Shown here one piece after another: positions 8,894 through 18,143 of a stretch of DNA of 64,000 nucleotides (positions are counted from its first letter, which is position 1; each line of letters starts with the position of its first letter). Under the pieces are notes generated by a model, which saw only the letters and a list, made by a program, of their open reading frames with translations, had not been told where the DNA came from and did no database searches. This DNA is from Haloactinopolyspora alba (GTDB taxonomy: Bacteria; Actinomycetota; Actinomycetes; Jiangellales; Jiangellaceae), in the NCBI RefSeq assembly GCF_003014555.1, contig NZ_PYGE01000025.1:1-64000 (forward strand), written 5' to 3'. The translations under genes were made by a program, and so were the position numbers.

Positions 8894-9319
8894 TCAGGCC
8901 AGGGCCGCGTCCAGGGTGATGGTGGTGCCCTTCAGCGCCTGGCTGACCGGGCAGCCCTCCTTGGCCGCCTCGGCGGCCGCGACGAAGTCGTCGGCGGACA
9001 TGCCCGGCACCACGCCGCGGACGGTGATCTTGATGCCGGTGATGCCCTCACCCGGCTGGAACGTCACGTCGGCGGAGGTGCCCAGCGACGTTGGCGGTGC
9101 ACCCGCGTCGGCGAGCTGCTTCGACAGCGCCATCGAGAAGCAGGACGAGTGCGCCGCGGCGATGAGCTCCTCCGGCGACGTCTTGCCTCCGGGCTCCTCG
9201 GCCCGCGCCGGCCAGCTGACGTCGTAGGTGCCCAACGCGGACGAGTCGAGCGTGACGCGGCCGCTGCCCTCGAACAGCGATCCTTCCCAGCGGGTCGTGG
9301 CGGTACGGGTGGTAGCCAT
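8894..9319 (-). CDS. osmC: OsmC family peroxiredoxin
   Basis: A 141-residue protein starting at ATG 9319, with AGAGGA upstream. OsmC/Ohr proteins reduce organic hydroperoxides with a pair of cysteines. Here Cys60 sits in the helix AAAHSSCFSMAL and Cys123 in EGCPVSQAL, at the expected distance. EELIAAAHSSC and the C-terminal strand are typical of the OsmC branch. The gene converges on mscS and is divergent from the truncated haemoglobin gene, sharing a 130-bp promoter region; both are plausible stress-defence functions. Confidence 0.92.
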   Translation of the reverse strand: MATTRTATTRWEGSLFEGSGRVTLDSSALGTYDVSWPARAEEPGGKTSPEELIAAAHSSCFSMALSKQLADAGAPPTSLGTSADVTFQPGEGITGIKITVRGVVPGMSADDFVAAAEAAKEGCPVSQALKGTTITLDAALA

Positions 9320-9449
9320 GAACAGTCCTCTCATGTACGGCATGCGCCAAGTTCCACGTGCACGCCCATCTTCTCGCGACGGGTCCGGCGCCCGTCCAGC
9401 GGCACCCGCACGTTTGCACGGCGCATGACGGCGCGGCGAGGATGGGCGG

Positions 9450-9839
9450 GTGAGCACCCGCCTGGACAACTTCTACGACGCCGTCGGCGGACACGAGACG
9501 TTCGCCCGCCTGGTCCACCGTTTCTACGAGGGCGTGGCCGAGGATCCGCTGCTGCGGCCGCTGTACCCGGAGGACGATCTCGGCCCCGCCGAGCAGCGCT
9601 TGCTGATGTTCCTCGAGCAGTACTGGGGCGGGCCCACCACCTACTCCGAGCAGCGCGGGCACCCGCGGCTGCGGATGCGCCACGCGCCGTTCGCCGTGAA
9701 CCCCGCCGCCCGCGACCGCTGGCTGCACCACATGCGGGTGGCTCTCGACGAGCTGGACCTCCCGCCCGTCTACCGCGACACGTTGTGGGACTACCTCGAG
9801 CGGGCGGCGTACTCCATGGTCAACACGTTCGAGGAGTAA
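9450..9839 (+). CDS. glbO: Group II truncated haemoglobin
   Basis: A 129-residue globin. Diagnostic residues of the GlbO group are visible: Tyr26 (B10) in VHRFYEGV, the [24 protein letters not shown] segment with proximal His78 (F8), and Trp91 (G8) in RDRWLHHM. Group II globins bind O2 and are linked to redox or nitrosative stress. Its start is a GTG. It is divergent from osmC. Confidence 0.93.
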   Translation: MSTRLDNFYDAVGGHETFARLVHRFYEGVAEDPLLRPLYPEDDLGPAEQRLLMFLEQYWGGPTTYSEQRGHPRLRMRHAPFAVNPAARDRWLHHMRVALDELDLPPVYRDTLWDYLERAAYSMVNTFEE

Positions 9840-9874
9840 CCCGCCGGGTCGATCCTGACCCTGCGTCGGTCACG

Positions 9875-9910
9875 GCGAAAGCCGCGGAGTACATTCCCGC
9901 GAAAGCCGCG
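9875..9910. repeat. Short direct repeat upstream of the ABC exporter operon
   Basis: GCGAAAGCCGCG occurs at 9875-9886 and again at 9899-9910, a 24-bp period, in the 132-bp gap between glbO and the first permease gene. The spacing would place both copies on one helix face over about two turns, as for tandem regulator sites. No regulator is identified. Confidence 0.4.
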
Positions 9911-9971
9911 AAACGTCGTGCCGCCCGCGAGCTCCTCGCCGGTGCGTGCCGCGCCGACGAGGAGAGGTCAG

Positions 9972-12599
9972 GTGTTCGGTAGCGCTCGTCTCGTCCGCCG
10001 CCGCGCCACCGGCCATCTCGGTGTGTCGCTGACGGCCGGCCTGACCGCGCTCGTGACCGCCGTGCTCCTGGTGTCGGCTGTGGTCCTGGCGCCGTCGGTG
10101 GCCGAGAGCGCGCTGGAACGCACACTCGACGACGCGGACGCGGCCGAGGCGAGCCTCGCCGGCAGCACCGGGCTGGACGGGCGCTGGACCGAGCTCGACG
10201 AGGACGTGCGCTCGGCCGCCGCGGACTCCGGTGTCGTCGGCGCGGTCACCGCGACGGTCATCGGCACCGCGTTCACCCTGCCCGGCACCGCCGACCGCAC
10301 ACGCGTCGCCGTGGGCTACGTCCAGGACGCCGGGTCGCGGGCGAGGCTCGACGCCGGCCGCTGGCCCGACGGCGGAGCGGCGGCCGCCGAGACGGTCGTG
10401 CACCGGGCGGCGGCCGACGAGCTCGGCCTCGAGCCGGGCGATGCGATCGAGGTGCGCCCGCTGACCGGCTCGGCCGGCCCGGTCCCGGTCACCGTCGTCG
10501 GCACCTACGAGCCCGACGCGCCGGGGCATCCGGTCTGGCGCGACTACGGCGCCGGCGTCCGCCCGGCCGGCGGCGACGGGTTCACCGTGCTCGGGCCGCT
10601 GCTGTTCGACCGCGACGACCTGCTGGACCGGGTGGTCGCGTCCTCGGCCACGGCGCAGTGGCTGCTGCCCCTGGACACCTCCGCGGTGACGCTGGGCAGC
10701 GCCGGGCACGCCGCGGACGCGTTGCGTGGGCTCACGTCGACGCTGTCGGACCTGCGCGCCGGTGAGGCGGGCCAGCAGATGGCCGTCACCGGCGACGTCG
10801 CCGCGCTGGTCGAGCGGGCGGACGACGCGGCCTCGTCGACGCGGGCGCTGCTGCTGGTGGTGGTCGCGATGCTCACCGTGCTGGGGGTCTGGGCGCTGGC
10901 GTTCACCGCGCGCCTGGTCGCGGTGCGCCGTGCCCCGGCGACGGCGCTGCTGCGGTCGCGCGGCGCGGGCGAGCGGACGGTGCTGCGCTGGTCGGCGCTC
11001 GGGACCGCGGTGCCCGCCGTCCTGGTGGCCGTGCTCGCGCCGCCGCTCGCGGACGCCGCGCTGGACGAGTCGGTGCTGACCGGCTCGGCGTGGGCGGTCT
11101 CCGTCGGCGTCGCGGCGCTCTGGCTGGTCATGATGGTCGCCGCCGACGTCCGGGCGGGGCGTTCCATGACCGGCGTGGTGGCCGACAGCTCCCGTCCGCG
11201 CCGCGCGGGCGCGCAGCGGGCCGGGCTCGACCTCGTGCTGCTGGCCCTCGGCGCGATCGCGCTGCAGCAACTGCGGCGCCCTCCGGAGGAGGCCTCCGAG
11301 GTGGTCCTGGTCGCGGCGCCCGCGCTGGTGGTGCTGGCCGGGGCCGTGGTGCTGATCCGCGCCCTGCCGTGGGTGGCCCGGGCGGCGGGCGCGGTGGGCA
11401 GCCGCCTCGCCGGCGCCGCCGCGATGCTGGGCGGGCAGGAGACCTCGCGGCGCACCACCCGGCACGTCGCCGCGAGCGTACTGGTCGTGCTGGCGGTGAC
11501 CGTCAGCGTGTTCGCCGCCACGACCCAGTCGACCTGGGAGACGTTCCGCGTGGACGGGGCCGAGGTCAGCGAGCCGGCCGACGTGCGCGTCACCACCGAT
11601 GGCGCCGGCGGTGAATCTCCGGACGAGAATCGCATGCTGCGGCTGCCGGGTGTCGAGCAGGCGATGCCGGTGGTGCGGACCGAGGTCCGCACCACCGGCG
11701 ACGTCACCGTGGACGTCGTCGGCGTCGACCCGCGGCGCGCGGGCACGACAGCGCGCTGGGACGCGCGGCTGGCCGGCGGACCGGCCGGGTCCAAGCTGGA
11801 ACTGCTCGGCGTCGGTGACGACGGCACCGTGCCCGCGCTGGTCACCTCCGGCCTCGCCGAACGGTTCGGCCTGTCCACCGGCGACGCCACCGACATCGAC
11901 CTCGGCGGGCCGGGACGGACGACGGTACGGGTCGCCGGCATCGTCGACGCGGTCCCCGGCACGACCGCCCCGAACGCGATGCTCACCGACGGTGCCGCGC
12001 TCGCCTCCGCACTGGACCGGCAGCGCCCCGACGAGTGGTGGCTCGCCACCACCGACGACGGCCGGGACGCCGCGACGGCTGCCGCGGACCTGCCCGGGGT
12101 CGTGGACACGGCCACCCACGCCGGGGCACGGCGGTTGGCCCTGAACGATCCGTCATCGGCCGGCGTGGGCACCGGGCTCACCGCCGGCCTGGGGTTCGCC
12201 GCCGTCTTCGTGCTCATCGGCGTCGTCGTGCACGCGCTGACGTCGTTCCGCGCCCGTGCCGGCGAGTACGCGGTACTGCGCGCCATCGGGCTCGACCGCC
12301 GCGGTGTCGCCGGGACGGTCGCGGTCGAGCACGCCGTGCTGCTCGGTTTCTCTACCGTCACCGGTCTGGGGCTCGGGCTGGTCGTGGCCTGGCTGGTGGT
12401 CCCGCACGCGGTCGGCGGGCTGGCCGGGCTGGCGCGGTCCTCTACGGTCCCGCCGCTGCACCTGGACGTCCCGTGGCCGATTGTCGGCGCGCTCGCCGCG
12501 GCGGTGGTGGCGCTGACGGTCGCGCTGATCGCCGTGCAGACCGCGCTGACCAGGCGCCTCGACGTCGCCGCGGTGCTGCGGGAAGGAGGCGGCGGGTGA
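9972..12599 (+). CDS. FtsX-like ABC transporter permease (first of pair)
   Basis: An 875-residue membrane protein of the MacB/FtsX type. An N-terminal helix at about residues 14-40 precedes a large extracellular domain. A three-helix FtsX block follows at about 290-400, then further helices and a second extracytoplasmic domain, and a C-terminal FtsX block from about 735 (VGTGLTAGLGFAAVFVLIGVVVHALTSFRARAGEYAVLRAIGLDRRG). GTG 9972 is preceded by GGAGAGG and gives the expected short cytoplasmic start. It is the first gene of a four-gene, fully overlapping operon with a second permease and two ATPases. Exported substrate unknown. Confidence 0.85.
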   Translation: MFGSARLVRRRATGHLGVSLTAGLTALVTAVLLVSAVVLAPSVAESALERTLDDADAAEASLAGSTGLDGRWTELDEDVRSAAADSGVVGAVTATVIGTAFTLPGTADRTRVAVGYVQDAGSRARLDAGRWPDGGAAAAETVVHRAAADELGLEPGDAIEVRPLTGSAGPVPVTVVGTYEPDAPGHPVWRDYGAGVRPAGGDGFTVLGPLLFDRDDLLDRVVASSATAQWLLPLDTSAVTLGSAGHAADALRGLTSTLSDLRAGEAGQQMAVTGDVAALVERADDAASSTRALLLVVVAMLTVLGVWALAFTARLVAVRRAPATALLRSRGAGERTVLRWSALGTAVPAVLVAVLAPPLADAALDESVLTGSAWAVSVGVAALWLVMMVAADVRAGRSMTGVVADSSRPRRAGAQRAGLDLVLLALGAIALQQLRRPPEEASEVVLVAAPALVVLAGAVVLIRALPWVARAAGAVGSRLAGAAAMLGGQETSRRTTRHVAASVLVVLAVTVSVFAATTQSTWETFRVDGAEVSEPADVRVTTDGAGGESPDENRMLRLPGVEQAMPVVRTEVRTTGDVTVDVVGVDPRRAGTTARWDARLAGGPAGSKLELLGVGDDGTVPALVTSGLAERFGLSTGDATDIDLGGPGRTTVRVAGIVDAVPGTTAPNAMLTDGAALASALDRQRPDEWWLATTDDGRDAATAAADLPGVVDTATHAGARRLALNDPSSAGVGTGLTAGLGFAAVFVLIGVVVHALTSFRARAGEYAVLRAIGLDRRGVAGTVAVEHAVLLGFSTVTGLGLGLVVAWLVVPHAVGGLAGLARSSTVPPLHLDVPWPIVGALAAAVVALTVALIAVQTALTRRLDVAAVLREGGGG

Positions 12600-15265
12600 G
12601 CGTCTGGACGCTGCTGCGGCGCTCGCTGCTGACCCACCGGCGGGCCGCGGTCGTGCTCGCACTGGTGGTCGCTGTCGGCGCAGCCCTCGGCGCGGGTGCG
12701 CCGCGCTGGATCGACGAGCGACTCGACCGGACCCTGCGCGACACCGTCGCGGAGTCCGGCTCGACGGCACGCGTGTCCGCCCGTGACACCGTCACCGCCA
12801 CGCCGGACTCCCTCGACGCGCGGATCGCCTCCCTGCGCTCGTCCGCCGGCGCCGAGCTCGGTGACCTGCTTGGCGCCGGACGCTGGTCGGTGCACAGCAC
12901 CGCGCGGTACTTCGTGACCCAGAACGGCGCCGTGGTCGACGACGGGCTGCGGCCGCGCCGTCTGGACGTCCGCTTCCCCGACGAGCTGACCGAGAAGGTC
13001 CGGGTCGTCGAGGGCTCGCCGCCGTCGGGCGTCACCGAGCAGGAAGGGTCGAGCGTCGTCGACGTGGTCGCCACCCGCCCGGTCGCCGAGGCACTCGAGC
13101 TCCAGATCGGGGACGTCGTCACGGTCGAGCGACGTCCGGTGACCGGTATCGCCGAGCCGCCCGACGCCGCGTCGGTTCAGCGCCCGGCGGTCCGGCTGAC
13201 CGGGCTGATCGAGCCGGCGGATCCGGACGACCCGTTCTGGGCCGACGCGCGCACCGCGGCCGAACCGGATCTCGGCGAGCCGGGCGCGCAGCCGCGTATC
13301 ACCACCGGGACGCTGCTGAGCGGTCCGGAACTGATGCAACCGTGGATCGCCGCGACCGGCGAGTCCGTCGACGCCGAGTGGCACGTCGCCATCGAGGCCG
13401 CCGCGGCCGACGCGTCGGAGCTCGACGCCGTCACCTCGCAGCTGCGGCGGCTGTCCTCGGCCACCATGTGGTCCAGCGGGCTGACCGACGTGCTCGCCGG
13501 CTACCCGGCGAAGCGCTCCGCCGCCGAGGGCGTCGTCGGCTTCGGGATCGTCTCGCTTGCCGCGCTGTGCCTGGCGCTGACCCTGCTGGCGGTGCGCTAC
13601 CTGGCCGAACGGCGCGCCGACGAGATCGCGCTGGCCCGGACCCGCGGAGCCGGCCGAGGCGCCCTGGCGCGTCTGCTGGCGCTCGACGCCGCCGTCGTCG
13701 CGGTGCCCGCGGCGGGCTTGGCCGCCGTCGCCGCCGTCGCCACCGTCGCCGGTGACGGCGGGACGCTCAGCGTGCTGCTGGCCGCCGCACCCGCCGCCGT
13801 CGCCACCGTCGCGCTGCCGCTCGCCGGGCTCCGTGCCGCGAGCCGCTCCCCCATCGCCTCGCCGGGCTCCGCCGCGCGAGCGGACACCGCGGCCGTCCGG
13901 CCGACGCCGCGCCGGCTCGTCGCGGAGGCCGCCGCCGTGGTCGTCGCCGGGCTGGCGCTGTGGCTCGCCGGCACCCGCCGGCCCGACGCCGGTGCCGATC
14001 CGGTCGTGTCGCTCACGCCGATCCTGCTCGCCGCGGCGACCGGCCTGGTGATCTTCCGGGTGGTTCCGTACCTGCTGGCCGCCGTCCTGCCGATGCTGCG
14101 CCGCGGTGACGCGGCCACGCCGTTCCTCGCGGTCACCCGCGCCGCGCGCGCTCCCGCGCATGCGGTCCTGCCGGTCATCGCGCTGCTCGTCGCCATCGGC
14201 GTGGCCACCTTCGGCGGGACGGTGCAGGCCAGCGTGGAGCAGGCACGGCAGGCCGCGTCGTGGAACGAGGTCACCGGCGACGCGGTCGCCGAGTCCGACG
14301 TGATCCGGGTGGATCCCGAGCGCATCGACGACATTCCCGGCGCCGACAGCGTCGCCACCGGGAACGTGTTCACCGCCCAGCGGCCGATCAACCTCGAGAA
14401 CGGGCGCGCCGCCGGCGTCGACATCCTGGCCGTCGACGTCGCCGCCTGGGACGACGTCGTCGCCGCCTCGCCGGAACGGCCCGAGGTACTCGAGGCGATG
14501 CGACGATCCACGGACTCCGGCGCGCCGGCGGCGGTGCTGAAGGGCAGCATCGACGTCGTCGGCGCCGGCGACCGCCTCGACGTCACGCTCGGCGACAGCA
14601 CCACCACCGTCGAGGTGGTCGAGACGTTCCAGGACGTGCCCGGCGCGACCTCCGGCACCACCCTGGTGGTGCCGATGGCGCCGGTGGCCGAGGCGATGCC
14701 CCCGTGGCCGAGCGTCGTCTACGTCAGCGGCGACGTCACGGCCGCCGGCGTCGCCCGCGCGCTGGAGATCGAGCCGGGCGTGGTCTCGACCCGGGCGGAC
14801 GCGCTCACCTCGCTCTACGGCGACAGCGTCCTGAACGCCGTGCTGACCGTGTTCCAGGTCGTCACCGCGGTCAGCGCGGTGCTGGCCGCCGCGGCCGCCG
14901 TCCTCGGCCTGGCCATCGGCGAACGCGCCCGCCTGCACGGGCTGTCGGTGCTGCGCACCCTCGGGCTGACGACGCGGCAGTCGGCCGCGCTCACGGCCGC
15001 CGAGGTGGTGCCGGTGTCGGTCGTCGCCGCGCTCGCCGGCATCGGCGTGGGCACCGGGACCGGTCTCGTCATCGCCGGCGCACTCGATCTGCCGGCGCTG
15101 TCCGGCGCGTTGACCGGTGACGCCCCCGCCGTCGCGAACCTGCCACAGGCGGCCGGCACCGCCGCGGCCGTGCTCGGGGTCGTCCTGCTCGCCGTGCTCG
15201 GTGCGGTCGTCGCCGTGCGGCGTGCCGGTCTCGGCGCCACCGTCCAGGCGGGAGAATCGACATGA
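12596..15265 (+). CDS. FtsX-like ABC transporter permease (second of pair)
   Basis: An 889-residue permease built like the preceding one: an N-terminal helix near residues 15-35, an extracytoplasmic domain, FtsX blocks around 310-420 (VGFGIVSLAALCLALTLLAVRYLAERRADEIALARTRGAG) and at the C-terminus (ERARLHGLSVLRTLGLTTRQSAALT). GTG 12596 overlaps the stop of the first permease by 4 nt and has GGAAGGAGG just upstream. The two permeases presumably pair as a heterodimer with the two downstream ATPases. Confidence 0.85.
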   Translation: MSVWTLLRRSLLTHRRAAVVLALVVAVGAALGAGAPRWIDERLDRTLRDTVAESGSTARVSARDTVTATPDSLDARIASLRSSAGAELGDLLGAGRWSVHSTARYFVTQNGAVVDDGLRPRRLDVRFPDELTEKVRVVEGSPPSGVTEQEGSSVVDVVATRPVAEALELQIGDVVTVERRPVTGIAEPPDAASVQRPAVRLTGLIEPADPDDPFWADARTAAEPDLGEPGAQPRITTGTLLSGPELMQPWIAATGESVDAEWHVAIEAAAADASELDAVTSQLRRLSSATMWSSGLTDVLAGYPAKRSAAEGVVGFGIVSLAALCLALTLLAVRYLAERRADEIALARTRGAGRGALARLLALDAAVVAVPAAGLAAVAAVATVAGDGGTLSVLLAAAPAAVATVALPLAGLRAASRSPIASPGSAARADTAAVRPTPRRLVAEAAAVVVAGLALWLAGTRRPDAGADPVVSLTPILLAAATGLVIFRVVPYLLAAVLPMLRRGDAATPFLAVTRAARAPAHAVLPVIALLVAIGVATFGGTVQASVEQARQAASWNEVTGDAVAESDVIRVDPERIDDIPGADSVATGNVFTAQRPINLENGRAAGVDILAVDVAAWDDVVAASPERPEVLEAMRRSTDSGAPAAVLKGSIDVVGAGDRLDVTLGDSTTTVEVVETFQDVPGATSGTTLVVPMAPVAEAMPPWPSVVYVSGDVTAAGVARALEIEPGVVSTRADALTSLYGDSVLNAVLTVFQVVTAVSAVLAAAAAVLGLAIGERARLHGLSVLRTLGLTTRQSAALTAAEVVPVSVVAALAGIGVGTGTGLVIAGALDLPALSGALTGDAPAVANLPQAAGTAAAVLGVVLLAVLGAVVAVRRAGLGATVQAGEST

Positions 15266-16179
15266 CGGCAACGGAGGCGAGCATGACCAGCCTGTCCGAC
15301 GGATACGACATCAGCTGCGACAACCTGGTCCGGATCTACCAGACCGAAGGCGTCGAGGTGGTGGCGCTGCAGGGGCTCGACCTCCTCGTCGAGCCCGGCG
15401 AACTGCTGGCCGTCGTCGGCGCCTCCGGCTCCGGCAAGTCGACGCTGCTGAACATCCTCTCCGGCAACGACGTGCCCACCGCCGGGCGCGCTCTGGTCGC
15501 CGGGCACGACCTGCTGGAGATGTCCGGGCGGGACCGCGCGGCGTACCGCCGCGACGTCGCGGGGTTCGTCTGGCAGCAGACCGCACGCGGCCTGATGCCG
15601 TTCCTGACCGCGGCCGAGAACGTCGAACTGCCACTGCTGATCGCGGGGACGCCACGGTCGCAGCGCAGCGCACGAGCCGGCGAGCTGCTGGAGCTGCTCG
15701 GCATCGCCGACTGCCGTGATCGGCGCCCGGGCGAGCTGTCCGGCGGTCAGCAGCAGCGCTGCGCCGTCGCCGTGGCCGTGGCCAACCGGCCGCGGGTGCT
15801 GTTCGCCGACGAGCCCACCGGCGAGCTGGACTCCGCCACCGGCGACGAGGTCTTCGCCGCGCTGCGCCGCACCAACGCCGAGCTCGGCACGACCGTGGTC
15901 ATCGTCACCCATGATCCGGACGTGGCCGGGCACGTCGACCGCACCGTCGCGATCCGCGACGGGCGCACCTCCAGCGAGGTGCGGCGCCGCACCGAGCTGA
16001 CCGCCGAGGGCCACGAGCGGATCGTGGCCGAGGAGTACGCCGTGCTCGACCGTGCCGGCCGGGTGCAGATCCCGCGCGAGTTCGTCGACCAGCTGGGGCT
16101 GCGCGACCGCGTCCGGCTCGAGCTGGAACCCGACCACGTCGGCATGTGGCCGTCCGGGCAGGAGGATGAACGCCGATGA
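15262..16179 (+). CDS. ABC transporter ATPase with C-terminal AbrB/SpoVT-like extension
   Basis: A 305-residue protein. Residues 1-235 form a LolD/MacB-type ATPase: Walker A GASGSGKST at 53-61, signature LSGGQQQR, Walker B VLFADEPTGELDS and H-loop VTHD. The last 47 residues, from about 259, read YAVLDRAGRVQIPREFVDQLGL followed by RDRVRLELEPDHVGMW, a swapped-hairpin AbrB/SpoVT pattern normally found in transition-state regulators and antitoxins. ATG 15262 overlaps the permease stop; ATG 15283 with GGAGG upstream is an equally good start. The extension may be a dimerisation or regulatory element. Confidence 0.85.
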   Translation: MTATEASMTSLSDGYDISCDNLVRIYQTEGVEVVALQGLDLLVEPGELLAVVGASGSGKSTLLNILSGNDVPTAGRALVAGHDLLEMSGRDRAAYRRDVAGFVWQQTARGLMPFLTAAENVELPLLIAGTPRSQRSARAGELLELLGIADCRDRRPGELSGGQQQRCAVAVAVANRPRVLFADEPTGELDSATGDEVFAALRRTNAELGTTVVIVTHDPDVAGHVDRTVAIRDGRTSSEVRRRTELTAEGHERIVAEEYAVLDRAGRVQIPREFVDQLGLRDRVRLELEPDHVGMWPSGQEDERR

Positions 16180-16862
16180 GTCCACTGGTCACCGTCGATG
16201 ACGTGGTCCGCACGTTCCGCCGCGGGCCGAGCACCGTGCACGCCCTCGGCGGAGTGTCGCTGTCGCTCGTGCCGGGTGAGCTCGTCGCGCTGGTGGGCCG
16301 CTCCGGCTCCGGAAAGACGACACTGCTCAACGTCGTCGGCGGGCTGGACCGCCCGGACGGCGGCGAGGTCACCATCGACGGCGAGAAACTCGGATCGATG
16401 GACGACGCCGGCCTGCAGCGCCTGCGCCGCGGACGCGTCGGCTTCGTGTTCCAGTCCTTCGGCCTGCTGCCGTTCCTGTCCGCCCGCGAGAACATCGGGG
16501 TGCCGCTGCGCATGCTGCGCACGCCCGCTACCGAGCGCGACCGCCGGGTCGACGAGCTGTTGCACGTCGTCGGCCTCGAGCCGCACGCCGAGCAGCGCCC
16601 CGGTGAGCTCTCCGGCGGGCAGCAGCAGCGGGTGGCCATCGCCCGCGCCCTCGCTCCGCGCCCCGGGCTGCTGCTGGCCGACGAGCCCACCGGCCAGCTC
16701 GACTCGGAGACCGGCCAGACCGTCGTCGGCCTGCTGCGCGACCTGGTGCACGACGCGTCCAGCGCCGCCCTCGTCGCCACCCACGACGAGACGCTGGTGT
16801 CCTACGCCGACCGGGTGCTGCACCTGCACGACGGCCGCATCGAGGCGGCCCCGCAGGACTAA
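16176..16862 (+). CDS. LolD/MacB-type ABC transporter ATPase
   Basis: A 228-residue stand-alone ATPase: Walker A GRSGSGKTT at about 41-49, Q-loop in VFQSFGLLPFL, signature LSGGQQQRVAIARAL, Walker B LLLADEPTGQLDS, H-loop ATHDE. It lacks the AbrB-like tail of its neighbour. Its ATG overlaps the previous stop by 4 nt, making it the fourth and last gene of the exporter operon. Two different ATPases with two permeases suggest an asymmetric complex. Confidence 0.93.
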   Translation: MSPLVTVDDVVRTFRRGPSTVHALGGVSLSLVPGELVALVGRSGSGKTTLLNVVGGLDRPDGGEVTIDGEKLGSMDDAGLQRLRRGRVGFVFQSFGLLPFLSARENIGVPLRMLRTPATERDRRVDELLHVVGLEPHAEQRPGELSGGQQQRVAIARALAPRPGLLLADEPTGQLDSETGQTVVGLLRDLVHDASSAALVATHDETLVSYADRVLHLHDGRIEAAPQD

Positions 16863-17389
16863 CCGGCCACCGGCGGCACCGCGCCGCGCTCGACGACGCC
16901 ACGGACGAACGCCGCCTGGCCCACGTGCTGGGCGTCCTCGTTCGCCACGCTCACCAGCCGGGCGCCGAGGGTCACGACCGGCGTCCAGGACTCGTCCACC
17001 ACCCGGTCCAGGTCGGCGTCGGCGAGCCGCTCGAGATACGACACCGTCCGCGCGTACGCCGCGTCGTGGTACCCGGTCAGCACATCCCCGGAGTCCACCC
17101 GCACCGCCGCGACGTCGTCACTGCCGTGTCCGAAGCCGGTGTCGAGCGGGTCGAACGGCAGCCCGAAGAAGTCGACCCAGCCCTCGGCGATCCAGGCCTG
17201 CCGGGTACCGGCCACGTCGGCCACGTGGTCGTCCTGAATCCGTGTCAGGTGCCACACCAGCCAGGCGATCGAGTTCGCCTGGCTGTCCAGCCGCACCGTC
17301 AGTTGCTCCGGAGACAGCCCGCCGACGGCGGAGTGGACGTTCTGCCGCACCCGGTCGAAGGCGTCGATCAGCACCTCGGAACTTCTCAC
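16859..17389 (-). CDS. DinB-like/DUF664 family protein
   Basis: A 176-residue four-helix protein of the DinB/YfiT superfamily, whose actinobacterial members include mycothiol-dependent transferases and other metal-binding enzymes. IAWLVWHLTRIQDDHV (His47), a middle His in GYHDAAYART and a late His in NEDAQHVGQAAFVRG form the usual three-histidine metal site. GTG 17389 has AGGAGA upstream. The stop codon overlaps the stop of the convergent ABC ATPase gene by 4 bp. Confidence 0.85.
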   Translation of the reverse strand: MRSSEVLIDAFDRVRQNVHSAVGGLSPEQLTVRLDSQANSIAWLVWHLTRIQDDHVADVAGTRQAWIAEGWVDFFGLPFDPLDTGFGHGSDDVAAVRVDSGDVLTGYHDAAYARTVSYLERLADADLDRVVDESWTPVVTLGARLVSVANEDAQHVGQAAFVRGVVERGAVPPVAG

Positions 17390-17425
17390 CTGAACGTCTC
17401 CTGTCAGTCGGGTCGCCTATGCACG

Positions 17426-18106
17426 GTGACTACCCTCGCTCTCGTGCAGTCGAACACATCGTGCCCCGGCCTGCATCCCCTGCACGACATGTACCTCGAC
17501 GCGTTCGAGGGTCGCTTCCCGCCGGCCGACGGCGCCGTGACCGTGCTCGGCCCGCCGGGTGACGGGCTGGAGTGCTCGGTCGCGTTCACCGGGCACGCCG
17601 TCGTGGCCACCGCGCTGCCGCCGGACGAGGTGGTGACGGCCGACGAGCCGGGCGCGGCCGGCCCGGACGGGTACGGCGGCTCGATGGCGCCGGACTTCCT
17701 GCGGCGCCTCGCCGGCCCCGACGGGTGGGTCGGCGTGATCGACCTGACGCTCGTCGCGCCCGGCCGCGGCGAGCCGTCCCTGCCGCGCCGCACCGACGCC
17801 GACGGGCACGACCGGGTGCGCCGTGCACGGGCGCTGCGCCGCAACGTGGACGTCTACGGCGACGACCGCGGCCTGTTGACGCTGGCCGACGGGCTCGCCG
17901 GACGCCGCGAGATCAGCATCGAGACCGAACCCGGCGGTGACGGACGTGGCCGGTCGCTGCTGACCGCCGCACTCGGGCACGTCCCCGCCGGGGAGCCGGT
18001 GTTCGCCGCCGTCAGCCCGGGCAACGCACGGTCGCTGCGGGCGTTCCTGGCGGCCGGGTTCGTCCCGGTGGGCAGCGAGGTGCTGCTGCGTCCCGGCCGC
18101 CGTTGA
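17426..18106 (+). CDS. GNAT-like acetyltransferase of unknown substrate
   Basis: A 226-residue protein. Its C-terminal third (GRGRSLLTAALGHVPAGEPVFAAV followed by SPGNARSLRAFLAAGFVPVGSEVLL) has the layout of GNAT motifs A and B, with the Asn-x-x-Ser helix and the GF-x-x-VG strand. The N-terminal part (HPLHDMYLDAFEGRFPPADGAVTVLGPP) resembles no family I can name. Start GTG 17426 is chosen; GTG 17444 is also possible. Read divergently from the DinB-like gene. Confidence 0.6.
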   Translation: MTTLALVQSNTSCPGLHPLHDMYLDAFEGRFPPADGAVTVLGPPGDGLECSVAFTGHAVVATALPPDEVVTADEPGAAGPDGYGGSMAPDFLRRLAGPDGWVGVIDLTLVAPGRGEPSLPRRTDADGHDRVRRARALRRNVDVYGDDRGLLTLADGLAGRREISIETEPGGDGRGRSLLTAALGHVPAGEPVFAAVSPGNARSLRAFLAAGFVPVGSEVLLRPGRR

Positions 18107-18143
18107 CGACGACGCCACCCACGGTGACTTACAGTGGTGTCCC

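Noticed and set aside
9870-12119. Minus-strand open frame of about 750 codons
   Set aside because: Antisense shadow of the first permease gene; the plus strand has membrane helices, a ribosome site and operon overlaps.
10544-15271. Very long open frame (about 1575 codons) on the minus strand
   Set aside because: It lies wholly opposite the two permease genes; the translation is low-complexity Arg/Gly/Asp-rich without any motif, as expected for the antisense of GC-rich codons.
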